Shown here piece by piece: positions 55,152-64,000 of a DNA stretch of 64,000 nucleotides. A model generated the notes under the pieces. The model saw only the letters and a program-made list of their open reading frames with translations, made no database searches and was not told where the DNA came from. Position 1 is the stretch's first letter; each line of letters opens with the position of its first letter. Where the stretch lies: contig CAWDTS010000002.1 of the NCBI GenBank assembly GCA_963805325.1, positions 248,001 to 312,000 on the forward strand, read 5' to 3'. The stretch comes from DASWJZ01 sp963805325 (GTDB lineage Bacteria > Pseudomonadota > Alphaproteobacteria > Rhizobiales > Afifellaceae). The translations under genes and the position numbers were made by a program.

Positions 55152-56222
55152 ATGCGTAAGACGATCGCCGCAGTCGGCGCAGCATTGGCGCTTGCTCTCG
55201 CCACAGGCGGAGCGCAGGCCGCCGACAAAGCGAAGGTGTGCTTCGTCTATGTCGGGCCGCACAATGACGGCGGCTACAGCGAGGGCCACGACAAGGGCCG
55301 CCAGTATCTGCAAGAGCAGTTGGGCGATCAGGTCGAGACCTCGTACGTGGAAAACGTGCCGGAAGGCCCGGACGCCGAACGCGCCATCGAGCGCCTCGCC
55401 CGCTCCGGTTGTGGCCTGATCTTCACCACCTCCTTCGGCTTCATGGACCCGACGATCAAGGTCGCGGGGAAATTCCCCGACGTGAAGTTCGAGCATGCGA
55501 CCGGCTTCAAGACCGCGCCGAACGTGACGACTTACAACGCCCGCTTCTATGAGGGCCGCTACATCATTGGCCAGATCGCCGCGAAAGTTTCAAAGACCGG
55601 CGTCGCCGGCTACATCGTGTCGTTCCCGATCCCCGAAGTGGTCATGGGCATCAACGCCTTCATGCTCGGGGCGCAGTCGGTCAATCCCGACTTCAAGATC
55701 AAGATCGTGTGGGTGAACTCGTGGTTCGATCCGGCCAAGGAGGCCGACGCTGCGAAGGCTCTCTTCGACCAGGGCGCCGACATCATCACGCAGCACACTG
55801 ACAGCCCGGCGCCGCTGCAGATCGCAGAGGAACGCGGACTGCACGGCTTCGGTCAGGCGCATGACATGATCGACTTCGCGAAGAACGCGCAGCTCACCGC
55901 CATTGAGGACAATTGGGGGCCTTACTATGTGGAGCGGACCAAGGCCTTCCTCGACGGAACATGGGCGAGCCAGCAAAGCTGGGAAGGGCTCAAGGACAAG
56001 ATGCTGGTGATGGCGCCCTACACCAATATGCCGGACGACGTTAAGGCGATGGCTGAGGACACAGAGGCTAAGATCATCTCCGGCGAGCTGCATCCCTTCC
56101 ATGGGCCCATCATGAAGCAGGACGGCACCGAGCTCGTGCCGGCGGGTCAGAACGTCGATGACGGAACGCTTCTTGGCATGAACTTCTACGTAAAGGGCAT
56201 CGACGACAGCATTCCGCAATAA
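55152..56222 (+). CDS. BMP-family ABC transporter substrate-binding protein
   Basis: A 356-residue periplasmic binding protein of the basic membrane protein (BMP/PnrA-like) family. The signal peptide is KTIAAVGAALALALATGGAQAA with an AQA cleavage site and no lipobox Cys, so it is soluble rather than a lipoprotein. The domain starts KVCFVYVGPHNDGGYSEGHD and includes FTTSFGFMDPTIKVAGKFPD and ADIITQHTDSPAPLQIAEE. GGACAGGGAG precedes the ATG. Family members bind purine nucleosides. It is the last gene of the importer cluster and is followed by a strong terminator. Confidence 0.94.
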   Translation: MRKTIAAVGAALALALATGGAQAADKAKVCFVYVGPHNDGGYSEGHDKGRQYLQEQLGDQVETSYVENVPEGPDAERAIERLARSGCGLIFTTSFGFMDPTIKVAGKFPDVKFEHATGFKTAPNVTTYNARFYEGRYIIGQIAAKVSKTGVAGYIVSFPIPEVVMGINAFMLGAQSVNPDFKIKIVWVNSWFDPAKEADAAKALFDQGADIITQHTDSPAPLQIAEERGLHGFGQAHDMIDFAKNAQLTAIEDNWGPYYVERTKAFLDGTWASQQSWEGLKDKMLVMAPYTNMPDDVKAMAEDTEAKIISGELHPFHGPIMKQDGTELVPAGQNVDDGTLLGMNFYVKGIDDSIPQ

Positions 56223-56241
56223 CGCCCATTCCAAATTTTCG

Positions 56242-56277
56242 AGGCCCGGCCGCTCACAGCAGCCGGGCCTTTCTCTT
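56242..56277 (+). terminator. Intrinsic terminator of the BMP importer cluster
   Basis: A perfect 9-bp stem AGGCCCGGC (56242-56250) / GCCGGGCCT (56262-56270), then TTCTCTTT, lies 20 bases after the binding-protein stop codon. Confidence 0.85.
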
Positions 56278-56322
56278 TGCGCCGGACACGCGCGAGTGGG
56301 CTCTTCCGCGCTCCAGAGTGCA

Positions 56323-56350
56323 CTTGCAGGTCGAATTCTGTTGCTATAAT
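56323..56350 (+). promoter_or_regulatory. Possible sigma-70 promoter of the 56459 gene
   Basis: CTTGCA (56323-56328), a 16-base spacer and a perfect TATAAT (56345-56350) lie 109 bases upstream of the ATG. It follows the previous terminator, where a new promoter is needed. Confidence 0.45.
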
Positions 56351-56402
56351 GTCACATCACTGCCAAGTGACTGACACGCTTGGCGGTTTCTTCTTGTGGT
56401 GT

Positions 56403-56422
56403 TGTGGACAGGCTGTGGATAA
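56403..56422 (-). other. Perfect DnaA-box sequence with an adjacent near-match
   Basis: TGTGGATAA at 56414-56422 is the exact complement of TTATCCACA, and TGTGGACAG at 56403-56411 matches at seven of nine positions. Both lie in the leader of the 56459 gene. About one perfect box per 130 kb is expected by chance, so this is weak evidence of DnaA binding. Confidence 0.35.
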
Positions 56423-56458
56423 AGCATCCGCGGCGTGAGGGAAGTGTAGGAGCGTACG

Positions 56459-56869
56459 ATGTCCGGTTCCCACGGCGACTTATTCGCCGAGATCGGCAAG
56501 CTGGTGCTTGCGATCAATCTCGGAAAGGCAATCGATCTCGATGCAACCGCAAAGGATCTCGCGGAGCGCTATCAGAATCTCGGCATCACCGAAGAGACGT
56601 TCGCGAAGGTTGTCACCCGTTCGATCGGAGCGGTTCGCCTTTCGGTCGAGGGCGCGGCACCGCGGCCGAGGCTGCTCGACCAAATCGCCTCCGCCGTCGA
56701 AGAGACGTCACCAGCGTTCGTAGCCGGGGACGCGGAAGCCGCAGTGCCGGCCGGCGGCGGACGCAGATTCGGGGGATGGAAGACGAAGGCTGGGGCCACG
56801 CAGGAAACCGGCACGACGCCGGCGAAGTCGCCGTTTCCCTCAGGTCTTCGCCTGGCGCTTCTCTCGTAG
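56459..56869 (+). CDS. Hypothetical protein
   Basis: A 136-residue soluble protein. The N-terminal 70 residues (LFAEIGKLVLAINLGKAIDL, then AERYQNLGITEETFAKVV) look helical and well conserved in type. The C-terminal half is low complexity, rich in Ala, Gly and Pro, and may end at a frameshift-affected stop. No Cys, signal peptide or membrane segment is present. Its own promoter appears to lie upstream. I do not recognise the family. It is convergent with ndk, with a hairpin in between. Confidence 0.6.
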   Translation: MSGSHGDLFAEIGKLVLAINLGKAIDLDATAKDLAERYQNLGITEETFAKVVTRSIGAVRLSVEGAAPRPRLLDQIASAVEETSPAFVAGDAEAAVPAGGGRRFGGWKTKAGATQETGTTPAKSPFPSGLRLALLS

Positions 56870-56890
56870 CGGGCCGCTCTCGAGGGGGCC

Positions 56891-56913
56891 CGGCGGAAAA
56901 GGCGCTTCCGCCG
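56891..56913. terminator. Hairpin between the convergent 56459 gene and ndk
   Basis: A perfect 8-bp stem CGGCGGAA/TTCCGCCG with a seven-base loop, just beyond both stop codons. No T-tract follows, so its function as a terminator is only probable. Confidence 0.4.
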
Positions 56914-56922
56914 CCGACGGAC

Positions 56923-57345
56923 TTAGCCGACGATCTCGTCTGCCTTGAAGAAGAAGGCGATCTCCTCCTTCGCGGTCTCCGGCGCGTCGGAGCCGTGCAC
57001 GGAGTTCTCGCCGACAGAGAGCGCAAACTCCTTGCGGATGGTGCCGGGCGCGGCGTCTTTGGGATTGGTCGCGCCCATCACTTCGCGGTTCTTGGCTACG
57101 GCGTTCTCGCCTTCCAGCACCTGAACCACGACCGGCCCCGAAATCATGAAATCCACGAGTTCGCCGTAGAACGGGCGATCCTTGTGCACGGCATAGAAGC
57201 CTTCCGCCTGCTTGCGCGTCATGCGGATGCGGCGCTGGGCGACGACCCGGAGGCCCGCGCTCTCGAACTTGTCGATGATCTTGCCGGTCAGGTTCCGTGC
57301 GGTTGCGTCGGGTTTGATGATGGAGAAGGTGCGCTCGGTCGCCAT
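56923..57345 (-). CDS. ndk: Nucleoside diphosphate kinase
   Basis: Transfers the gamma phosphate of ATP to other nucleoside diphosphates. The 140-residue protein has RTFSIIKPDATARNLTGKII at the start and the active-site histidine in GENSVHGSDA near residue 117, followed by AKEEIAFFF. ATG 57345 gives the standard length; an in-frame upstream start is rejected. The enzyme is a single-domain tetramer or hexamer. It stands alone, divergent from the phytase-like gene. Confidence 0.97.
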   Translation of the reverse strand: MATERTFSIIKPDATARNLTGKIIDKFESAGLRVVAQRRIRMTRKQAEGFYAVHKDRPFYGELVDFMISGPVVVQVLEGENAVAKNREVMGATNPKDAAPGTIRKEFALSVGENSVHGSDAPETAKEEIAFFFKADEIVG

Positions 57346-57510
57346 AAGGTCCGTTCGATACTCGGTTGAAGGTTCCGGGCTTATAGGGGCGGGAACGCCA
57401 ATCCGGCAAGCCGGGCGGTTCCCCGGGCGATCTCCCACCGTCATCACGTCGTCACCGGACGCGCTTTATCGGCTCCGACATTCCATTCCCAAACGAGGAG
57501 GGCCGAAGCC

Positions 57511-58872
57511 ATGCGCAGGATGCTTGTCGCCGCTGTGTCGCTTGCCGCGACATCTACGCTCCACGCCGAGACGCTTACGATCTATGACGCCGCGCCGGGG
57601 CAGGAGGCGCTCAGCCTCGAGCGCTATCAGTCGCCAGTACCCGGCTCCAAGGCGCTCGATCTCGACGTCGGCATCGGCTCGGCCGCATTTCGCGATCCGA
57701 GCGGGCCGCCGAACACCTTCTACACCGCCTCCGACCGTGGACCGAACTTCACCTGCGACGACGCCGAGGACCTGATGAACGTGAAGGCGGACGAGATTTG
57801 TCCCGAGGCCGGAGGTCAGAAGGCGGGAAGCGGGCGCCTCTATCCGCTCCCCAGCTACAACGTCTCGATCTACCAGGTGACGCTCGACCCGGCGTCCAAG
57901 ACCTTCACCGTCAGCAACGCGATCCCGCTCAAGACGCCGAAGGGCAATCCGGTCACCGGCCTCACCAACCCGCTCAAGGTTGCGAAGACCGACAAGCCGC
58001 GCGACGGCGCCGGCCAGCCGATCGCGCAGGACCCCAATGCCATCGATTCGGAAGGCCTCGTGAAGCTCCCCGACGGCCGCTTCTTCATCGGTGAGGAGAA
58101 CGCGACGGGCATTGTCGAAATCTCCGCGGACGGCGTCATCACCCGCCGCTTCGTGCCGGCCGGCACCGAGCAGGATCTCGCCGCCGCGGACTATCCGATC
58201 TCCGGCACACTTCCGGCGATCCTCGCCAAGCGTCACTCCAACCGCGGCATCGAATCCCTGGCGCTCGGCGACGACGGCAAGACGCTCTACGCGATGGTGC
58301 AGAACCCGCTCGATAACCCCGACTCGAAAGCCTACGGCAAAGCCATCAACACCCGCTTCTTCAAGATCGAGGTCGGTGAAAGCGGCGGCGAGACAACGCT
58401 GTCGGTGGTGGGCGAATACGTCTATCAGTTCGACGACTGGCACAAATATGCCGACCTCGGCGCGACCGACGCCAAGGCCCCGTCTTCGCTTCGCGTCAGC
58501 GAGACGACCACTCTCGGCCACGAGCATTTCCTGGTCGACGAGCGCACCGACCAAATCGCCAAGCTGTTCGAGATCTCGCTCGACGGCGCGACCAACATCC
58601 TCGGCACGAAGTGGGACGATCCGGCGACCAGCCCGGCGCTCGAACAGACCGACGATCTCGCCTCGATCGACATTGTCCCGGTGACCAAGACGGAGCGGCT
58701 CGTAGCCTCGTCGCTCGAAGGTGCCAATCGACGCGCTATCCGGGCGAAGATCGAGGGCCTGTCGCTCACCGCTGACGGAAAGCTCTTCATGATCAACGAC
58801 AACGACTTCGGCATCGACGGCGCTGCGAACCAGGTCGTCATCGTGGAGGATGCGGCAATCGGTCCGCGCTGA
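57511..58872 (+). CDS. Secreted esterase-like/phytase-like protein
   Basis: A 453-residue secreted beta-propeller protein of the 'esterase-like activity of phytase' family. The signal peptide is MLVAAVSLAATSTLHAE. Family landmarks are SAAFRDPSGPPNTFYTASDRGPNF near the start, DSEGLVKLPDGRFFIGEE and HSNRGIESLALGDDGKTLYA in the centre, and IEGLSLTADGKLFMINDNDF at the end. The Glu/Asp-rich loops suggest metal binding. AACGAGGAGG lies 12 bases before the ATG. The true substrate is unknown; phytate is not implied. Confidence 0.86.
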   Translation: MRRMLVAAVSLAATSTLHAETLTIYDAAPGQEALSLERYQSPVPGSKALDLDVGIGSAAFRDPSGPPNTFYTASDRGPNFTCDDAEDLMNVKADEICPEAGGQKAGSGRLYPLPSYNVSIYQVTLDPASKTFTVSNAIPLKTPKGNPVTGLTNPLKVAKTDKPRDGAGQPIAQDPNAIDSEGLVKLPDGRFFIGEENATGIVEISADGVITRRFVPAGTEQDLAAADYPISGTLPAILAKRHSNRGIESLALGDDGKTLYAMVQNPLDNPDSKAYGKAINTRFFKIEVGESGGETTLSVVGEYVYQFDDWHKYADLGATDAKAPSSLRVSETTTLGHEHFLVDERTDQIAKLFEISLDGATNILGTKWDDPATSPALEQTDDLASIDIVPVTKTERLVASSLEGANRRAIRAKIEGLSLTADGKLFMINDNDFGIDGAANQVVIVEDAAIGPR

Positions 58873-58921
58873 GCCTTACCGTTACGAATCCGGCCGGCGC
58901 TCCGGCGCCGACCGGCCTTCG

Positions 58922-58958
58922 ATAAGAAGGGCCTATCGCCGCCAAAGGAAGTCGCTAT
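58922..58958 (+). promoter_or_regulatory. OxyR operator upstream of katG
   Basis: ATAA-N7-CTAT-N7-AAAG-N7-CTAT matches the four-element OxyR pattern ATAG-N7-CTAT-N7-ATAG-N7-CTAT at 14 of 16 positions with exact spacing. A possible -35 TTGCCT begins at the next base (58959) and a -10 CTATCC lies 17 bases further, the arrangement of an OxyR-activated promoter. oxyR itself lies nearby at 62098. Confidence 0.7.
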
Positions 58959-59022
58959 TTGCCTTTATGTGGGCTCGCGGGCTATCCGACCGGAACAATT
59001 GCAAACGAGGAAGGCCCGTTCC

Positions 59023-61228
<2,206 letters not shown>

Positions 61229-61251
61229 CGGTCCTCCCAAGCGACCGTGTG

Positions 61252-61284
61252 GGCCGCGGCGGCAACGCCGCGGCCTTCCTTTTC
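61252..61284 (+). terminator. Intrinsic terminator of katG
   Basis: A perfect 10-bp stem GGCCGCGGCG/CGCCGCGGCC around a GCAA tetraloop, followed by TTCCTTTT. It begins 23 bases after the katG stop and overlaps the end of the convergent GST gene by two bases. Confidence 0.88.
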
Positions 61285-61975
61285 AGGCTGCAGCCTTGGT
61301 GCGCGATCCGAGGCCGTCATAAAGGGCGAGACATCGGCCGAACCAATGCGCGACCGGGTCGTCATCGGCGAGGATCTTGAGCGCGCTCGTCACCCGCGCC
61401 CACTGGAACGGGCCGAAGACGATGTAGTCGGCGAAGAGCGGGCCGTCGCCGCCGAGAAAGGGCTGCAGCGCGAACGTCTCGCGCAGCGGCTGCAGCGACT
61501 TGCGGAAGTCCTCAAGTCGGCTCTCGCGTCCCACCTGCACGTCCTCAAGCGGTTTCCCAAGGCGCTGCTCGCGCGTGGTGCGGAAGTAACGCTGATCCTC
61601 GTCGCCGAGCACCGAATGGATGTCGGCGACGATACAATGCATGAGCTGCGCGTGGATCGTCAGCAGGCTCCATTTCTCGAAGAAGCGCGCCATAGCCTCG
61701 CCGCCGGGACCGCCGAAGAGAGTCGGCCGGTCGGGATATTTGCGCTCCAGATGCAGCGCGATGTCAAAGGACTCGCGGATGAGCTCGCCGTTATCGTCGA
61801 TCACCGGCACCGTCTTGGAGAAGCCATCGGCAATCGCGGGAATCTTCGTGAAAGGCGTCGGCCGGGTCTGGTAGTCGAGGCCCTTATGCGCGAGCGCCAT
61901 GCGCGTCTTCCAGCAATGTGGGCTGAATATCCGCTCCGGATCGCGGCCGCAGAGTTCGTAGAGGATTATCGGCAT
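61283..61975 (-). CDS. Glutathione S-transferase family protein
   Basis: A 230-residue GST. The thioredoxin-like half has ILYELCGRDPERIFSPHCWK with a CxxC-free active-site Ser/Cys region, and KTVPVIDDNGELIRESFDIAL, the glutathione-binding segment. The C-terminal helical half ends GPLFADYIVFGPFQWARVTS. The pattern resembles the beta-etherase (LigE/F)-like or omega-like group. MPIILYELCG at 61975 is the family start. It diverges from oxyR, and a shared OxyR half-site lies in the gap, so peroxide control is possible. Confidence 0.88.
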   Translation of the reverse strand: MPIILYELCGRDPERIFSPHCWKTRMALAHKGLDYQTRPTPFTKIPAIADGFSKTVPVIDDNGELIRESFDIALHLERKYPDRPTLFGGPGGEAMARFFEKWSLLTIHAQLMHCIVADIHSVLGDEDQRYFRTTREQRLGKPLEDVQVGRESRLEDFRKSLQPLRETFALQPFLGGDGPLFADYIVFGPFQWARVTSALKILADDDPVAHWFGRCLALYDGLGSRTKAAA

Positions 61976-62061
61976 GGTCTTCAGGCCCCTTGCGAAGGAG
62001 CGCGAGAATGAATGTCGTGTGCAAGCGGCGCAAGACACGGTGACGGGAGCACCGGAGCGTG

Positions 62062-62076
62062 ATAGGCTAAAACTAT
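62062..62076 (+). promoter_or_regulatory. OxyR half-site upstream of oxyR
   Basis: ATAG-GCTAAAA-CTAT within the longer palindrome GATAG-N7-CTATC matches one half of the OxyR operator. It lies 22 bases before the oxyR start in the region shared with the divergent GST gene, suiting autoregulation. The GATA-N9-TATC core is shared with the katG operator. Confidence 0.6.
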
Positions 62077-62097
62077 CGAAATGACCCTTGGTCTTCC

Positions 62098-63060
62098 GTG
62101 CTCCTTAACAGCCTGTCGCTTCGCGATCTCGAATATGCCGTTGCCGTCGCCGAGGAAAAGCACTTCGGCCGCGCGGCCGCGCGCTGCCACGTGTCACAGC
62201 CGGCACTGTCGACGCAGGTGAAGAAGCTTGAGGATACGCTGGGCGTCCGGCTCTTCGAGCGAACGTCGCGCGGCGTCCTTGTCACGGAGAGCGGCGCCGG
62301 CCTGATCCGCCAGGCGCGGCGCGCGCTCGACGAAGGGCGGCGCTTCCTTGAACTTGCCTCGGCCAGCGACACGCTTTCCGGCACGCTGCGCGTCGATGCC
62401 ATCGCCACGCTCGGCCCCTATATCGCGCCGCACATCCTGCGGCCGCTCCGCGAGCGCTTCCCCACCGTCGAGTTCGTGCTGCGGGAGGGGCGCACCGAGG
62501 AGATTGTCTCGGCACTTGCCGCCGGCGAGACTGACGTCGCGCTGATCTCGACCCCGATCCACGCTGACGGGCTTGAGCTGATCCCGCTCTTCGAGGAGCC
62601 GTTCGTCGCGATCCATCCGGCGGAGATGGGGCTGCCGGCGCGGGCGCTCACGATTCACGACCTCGACAGCCACCATCTCATCCTGCTCGAAGAAGGGCAT
62701 TGTTTGCGCGATCAGACGCTGGCGCTCTGCCGCCGCACGGCTGGCGGCGCGCAGCGCCACGCGACGAGCCTCGAAACACTTCGCCACATGGTCGCCGCGG
62801 GCGCCGGCTGCTCGCTGCTGCCGGCACTGGCGGCCACCGACCGGGAGACCTTCGGAGGGCTCATTCGCTACGCCCCGATCAAAGATCGGGATGCATTCCG
62901 CGTCGTGGCGCTCGCCTTTCGCGCAACCGATCCGCGCGCCGAACGCTATCGCGCCATCGCCGCGACCATCCGCGCCTGTCTGCCGCAGACGGTGCGGACG
63001 GTGGACGGCGCATCGACCAGACCTGCGAACAACCGCCAGAGGAGCCGCAAAGCCGCATGA
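62098..63060 (+). CDS. oxyR: LysR-family hydrogen-peroxide sensor OxyR
   Basis: A 320-residue LysR-type regulator. The N-terminal winged helix reads LSLRDLEYAVAVAEEKHFGRAA, then CHVSQPALSTQVKKLEDTLG and LFERTSRGV. The effector domain contains the two redox cysteines in LLEEGHCLRDQTLALC, spaced as in OxyR (CxxxxxxxxC). The GTG start has no clear ribosome site. katG lies about 0.9 kb upstream on the same strand with a matching operator, and a half-site sits in front of this gene. It ends coupled to a DinB gene by a four-base overlap. Confidence 0.93.
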   Translation: MLLNSLSLRDLEYAVAVAEEKHFGRAAARCHVSQPALSTQVKKLEDTLGVRLFERTSRGVLVTESGAGLIRQARRALDEGRRFLELASASDTLSGTLRVDAIATLGPYIAPHILRPLRERFPTVEFVLREGRTEEIVSALAAGETDVALISTPIHADGLELIPLFEEPFVAIHPAEMGLPARALTIHDLDSHHLILLEEGHCLRDQTLALCRRTAGGAQRHATSLETLRHMVAAGAGCSLLPALAATDRETFGGLIRYAPIKDRDAFRVVALAFRATDPRAERYRAIAATIRACLPQTVRTVDGASTRPANNRQRSRKAA

Positions 63061-63575
63061 AAGCGCATTTCGCGATGTTCGCCCGCTACAACGAATGGTG
63101 CAATCGCCGCATCTATGACGTGGCCGGCCGTCTGCCGGATTCAGACTATCGCGCCGAGCGCGGCGCCTTCTTCGGTTCCGTGCATCGCACGCTGAACCAC
63201 ATCCTGGTCGGCGACCGCATCTGGATGCGCCGCTTCACCGGGGAGGGGCCGACCTACACCAACCTCGACGCGACGCCCTGCGAAGACTTCGCGACCCTGA
63301 ACGGCGCCCGCCAAGCCGAAGACGCCAGGATCGGCGCTTACATCGACGCGCTCGATGCGGAAAAGCTCGCCGGCACGATCAGCTATCGTACAGTGTCCAA
63401 GCCCACCGACATCGTCCAGCCGCTCGCGCCGGCGCTTGCGCATTTCTTCAATCATCAGACGCACCACCGCGGACAGGTGCACTGCCTGCTAACGCAGACC
63501 GCCGGGCGGCGCGAGACGACCCCATCGATGGACCTCATAGTCTTCCAACGCGAAACCGGCATCGGGCTCTCCTGA
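63057..63575 (+). CDS. DinB-family protein
   Basis: A 172-residue four-helix protein of the DinB/YfiT metal-dependent fold. The metal-binding histidines are in TLNHILVGDRIWM and HFFNHQTHHRGQVHCLL, the typical NHxxHHRG motif. It starts at ATG 63057, overlapping the oxyR stop by four bases, so it is in the oxyR transcript. DinB-fold proteins include thiol-dependent transferases, which would suit an oxidative-stress context, but its substrate is unknown. Confidence 0.9.
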   Translation: MKAHFAMFARYNEWCNRRIYDVAGRLPDSDYRAERGAFFGSVHRTLNHILVGDRIWMRRFTGEGPTYTNLDATPCEDFATLNGARQAEDARIGAYIDALDAEKLAGTISYRTVSKPTDIVQPLAPALAHFFNHQTHHRGQVHCLLTQTAGRRETTPSMDLIVFQRETGIGLS

Positions 63576-63631
63576 GATTTACTCTCAGGGCGTGAGCCGC
63601 TAGACCGCAGCCGCGTTTTCCCCGCGGAGCC

Positions 63632-64000
63632 ATGGCGATGAACAGGATCAGGATCGGCGTTCTCGGCGCGTCCGGCTATACGGGCGCCGACCTCGTGCGC
63701 CTCGCCGCCAGGCACCCGAACGTCGAGATCGCCGCGCTCACGGCCAACACGCATGCCGGCAAGGCGATGGCGGAAGTCTTCCCGCACTTCTTCATGCTCG
63801 ACCTGCCGCAACTCGTCGAATGGGAAAAGGTCGACTGGGCCAAGCTCGACGCGGTCTTCTGCGGACTGCCGCACGGCACGACGCAGGAGATCACGGCGGC
63901 GGTGCTGGCCGCCAACCCGAAGATCAAGGTGATCGACATGTCGGCGGACTTCCGCCTCACCGACATGGCGGTCTACGCCGAATGGTACGGCCACGAGCAT
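63632..64000 (+). CDS. argC: N-acetyl-gamma-glutamyl-phosphate reductase (partial)
   Basis: Third enzyme of arginine synthesis, which reduces N-acetylglutamyl phosphate with NADPH. Only the first 123 codons are in the window. They show the nucleotide-binding motif GVLGASGYTGADLVRLAARH, then AVFCGLPHGTTQEITAAVL and VIDMSADFRL, the diagnostic start of ArgC. The catalytic Cys would lie beyond the window. ATG 63632 has GCGGAGCC upstream; ATG 63638 is an alternative. It follows the DinB gene by 56 bases. Confidence 0.94.
   Translation, partial: MAMNRIRIGVLGASGYTGADLVRLAARHPNVEIAALTANTHAGKAMAEVFPHFFMLDLPQLVEWEKVDWAKLDAVFCGLPHGTTQEITAAVLAANPKIKVIDMSADFRLTDMAVYAEWYGHEH

Noticed and set aside
56400..56422. 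Chromosomal replication origin
   Set aside because: Only one perfect and one partial DnaA box, no AT-rich unwinding region and no flanking origin-linked genes.

Overview
The window looks like chromosomal DNA of a high-GC alphaproteobacterium, most likely order Hyphomicrobiales (Rhizobiales). Supporting signs are the yajC-secD-secF cluster followed by NDUFAF3- and NDUFAF6-like genes, TrmFO, a Pcs-type phosphatidylcholine synthase, an IalB-family protein, HspQ, a DUF1127 protein, the gyrA-coaD-PPIase-queA-tgt order, and SOS boxes of the alphaproteobacterial form GAAC-N7-GAAC upstream of uvrA and ssb. Nearly everything is core housekeeping; I see no prophage, insertion sequence, CRISPR array, rRNA or tRNA.

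Layout. 0.1-4.4 kb: Sec translocase accessory genes and two complex I assembly-factor-like genes. 4.4-14.3 kb: trmFO, corA, Nudix, Gfo/Idh oxidoreductase, cold-shock protein, PhoX-type phosphatase, a broken unknown gene and an NAD-dependent epimerase. 14.3-16.8 kb: the only clearly accessory patch, with a palindromic repeat pair, an orphan HigA antitoxin and a lower-GC gene fusing a COG1078-type HD phosphohydrolase to a YwgA-like domain. 16.8-27.9 kb: uvrA, small enzymes (VOC, GST, aldo/keto reductase, methyltransferase), ssb and an SDR/DUF2269/DUF1801 run. 27.9-31.4 kb: an ECF sigma/anti-sigma pair next to a periplasmic molybdopterin sulfite dehydrogenase and its cytochrome. 31.4-40.0 kb: MarC, gyrA, coaD, two cyclophilins, queA and tgt. 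40.3-51.2 kb: DsbA/FrnE-like oxidoreductase, oligopeptide-binding protein, IalB, HspQ, UbiH-like monooxygenase, Pcs, TerC, quinone reductase and an ABC-2 exporter. 51.5-56.2 kb: a complete BMP-type nucleoside/sugar ABC importer. 56.4-64 kb: ndk, a phytase-fold esterase-like protein, katG, GST, oxyR, DinB and the start of argC.

Four regulatory circuits can be read from the DNA: SOS control of uvrA and ssb; OxyR control of katG (four half-sites with exact spacing) and of oxyR (one half-site); a probable ECF promoter in front of the sulfite dehydrogenase; and several strong hairpin terminators.

A recurrent oddity is that about a dozen genes, including secD, uvrA, trmFO, queA and katG, carry frameshifts that are nearly all repaired by removing one base, often from a homopolymer. 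This looks like an insertion-biased consensus error rather than gene decay. Some apparent ORFs, notably a queA-tgt fusion, are artefacts of it. Coordinates below span the repaired genes.
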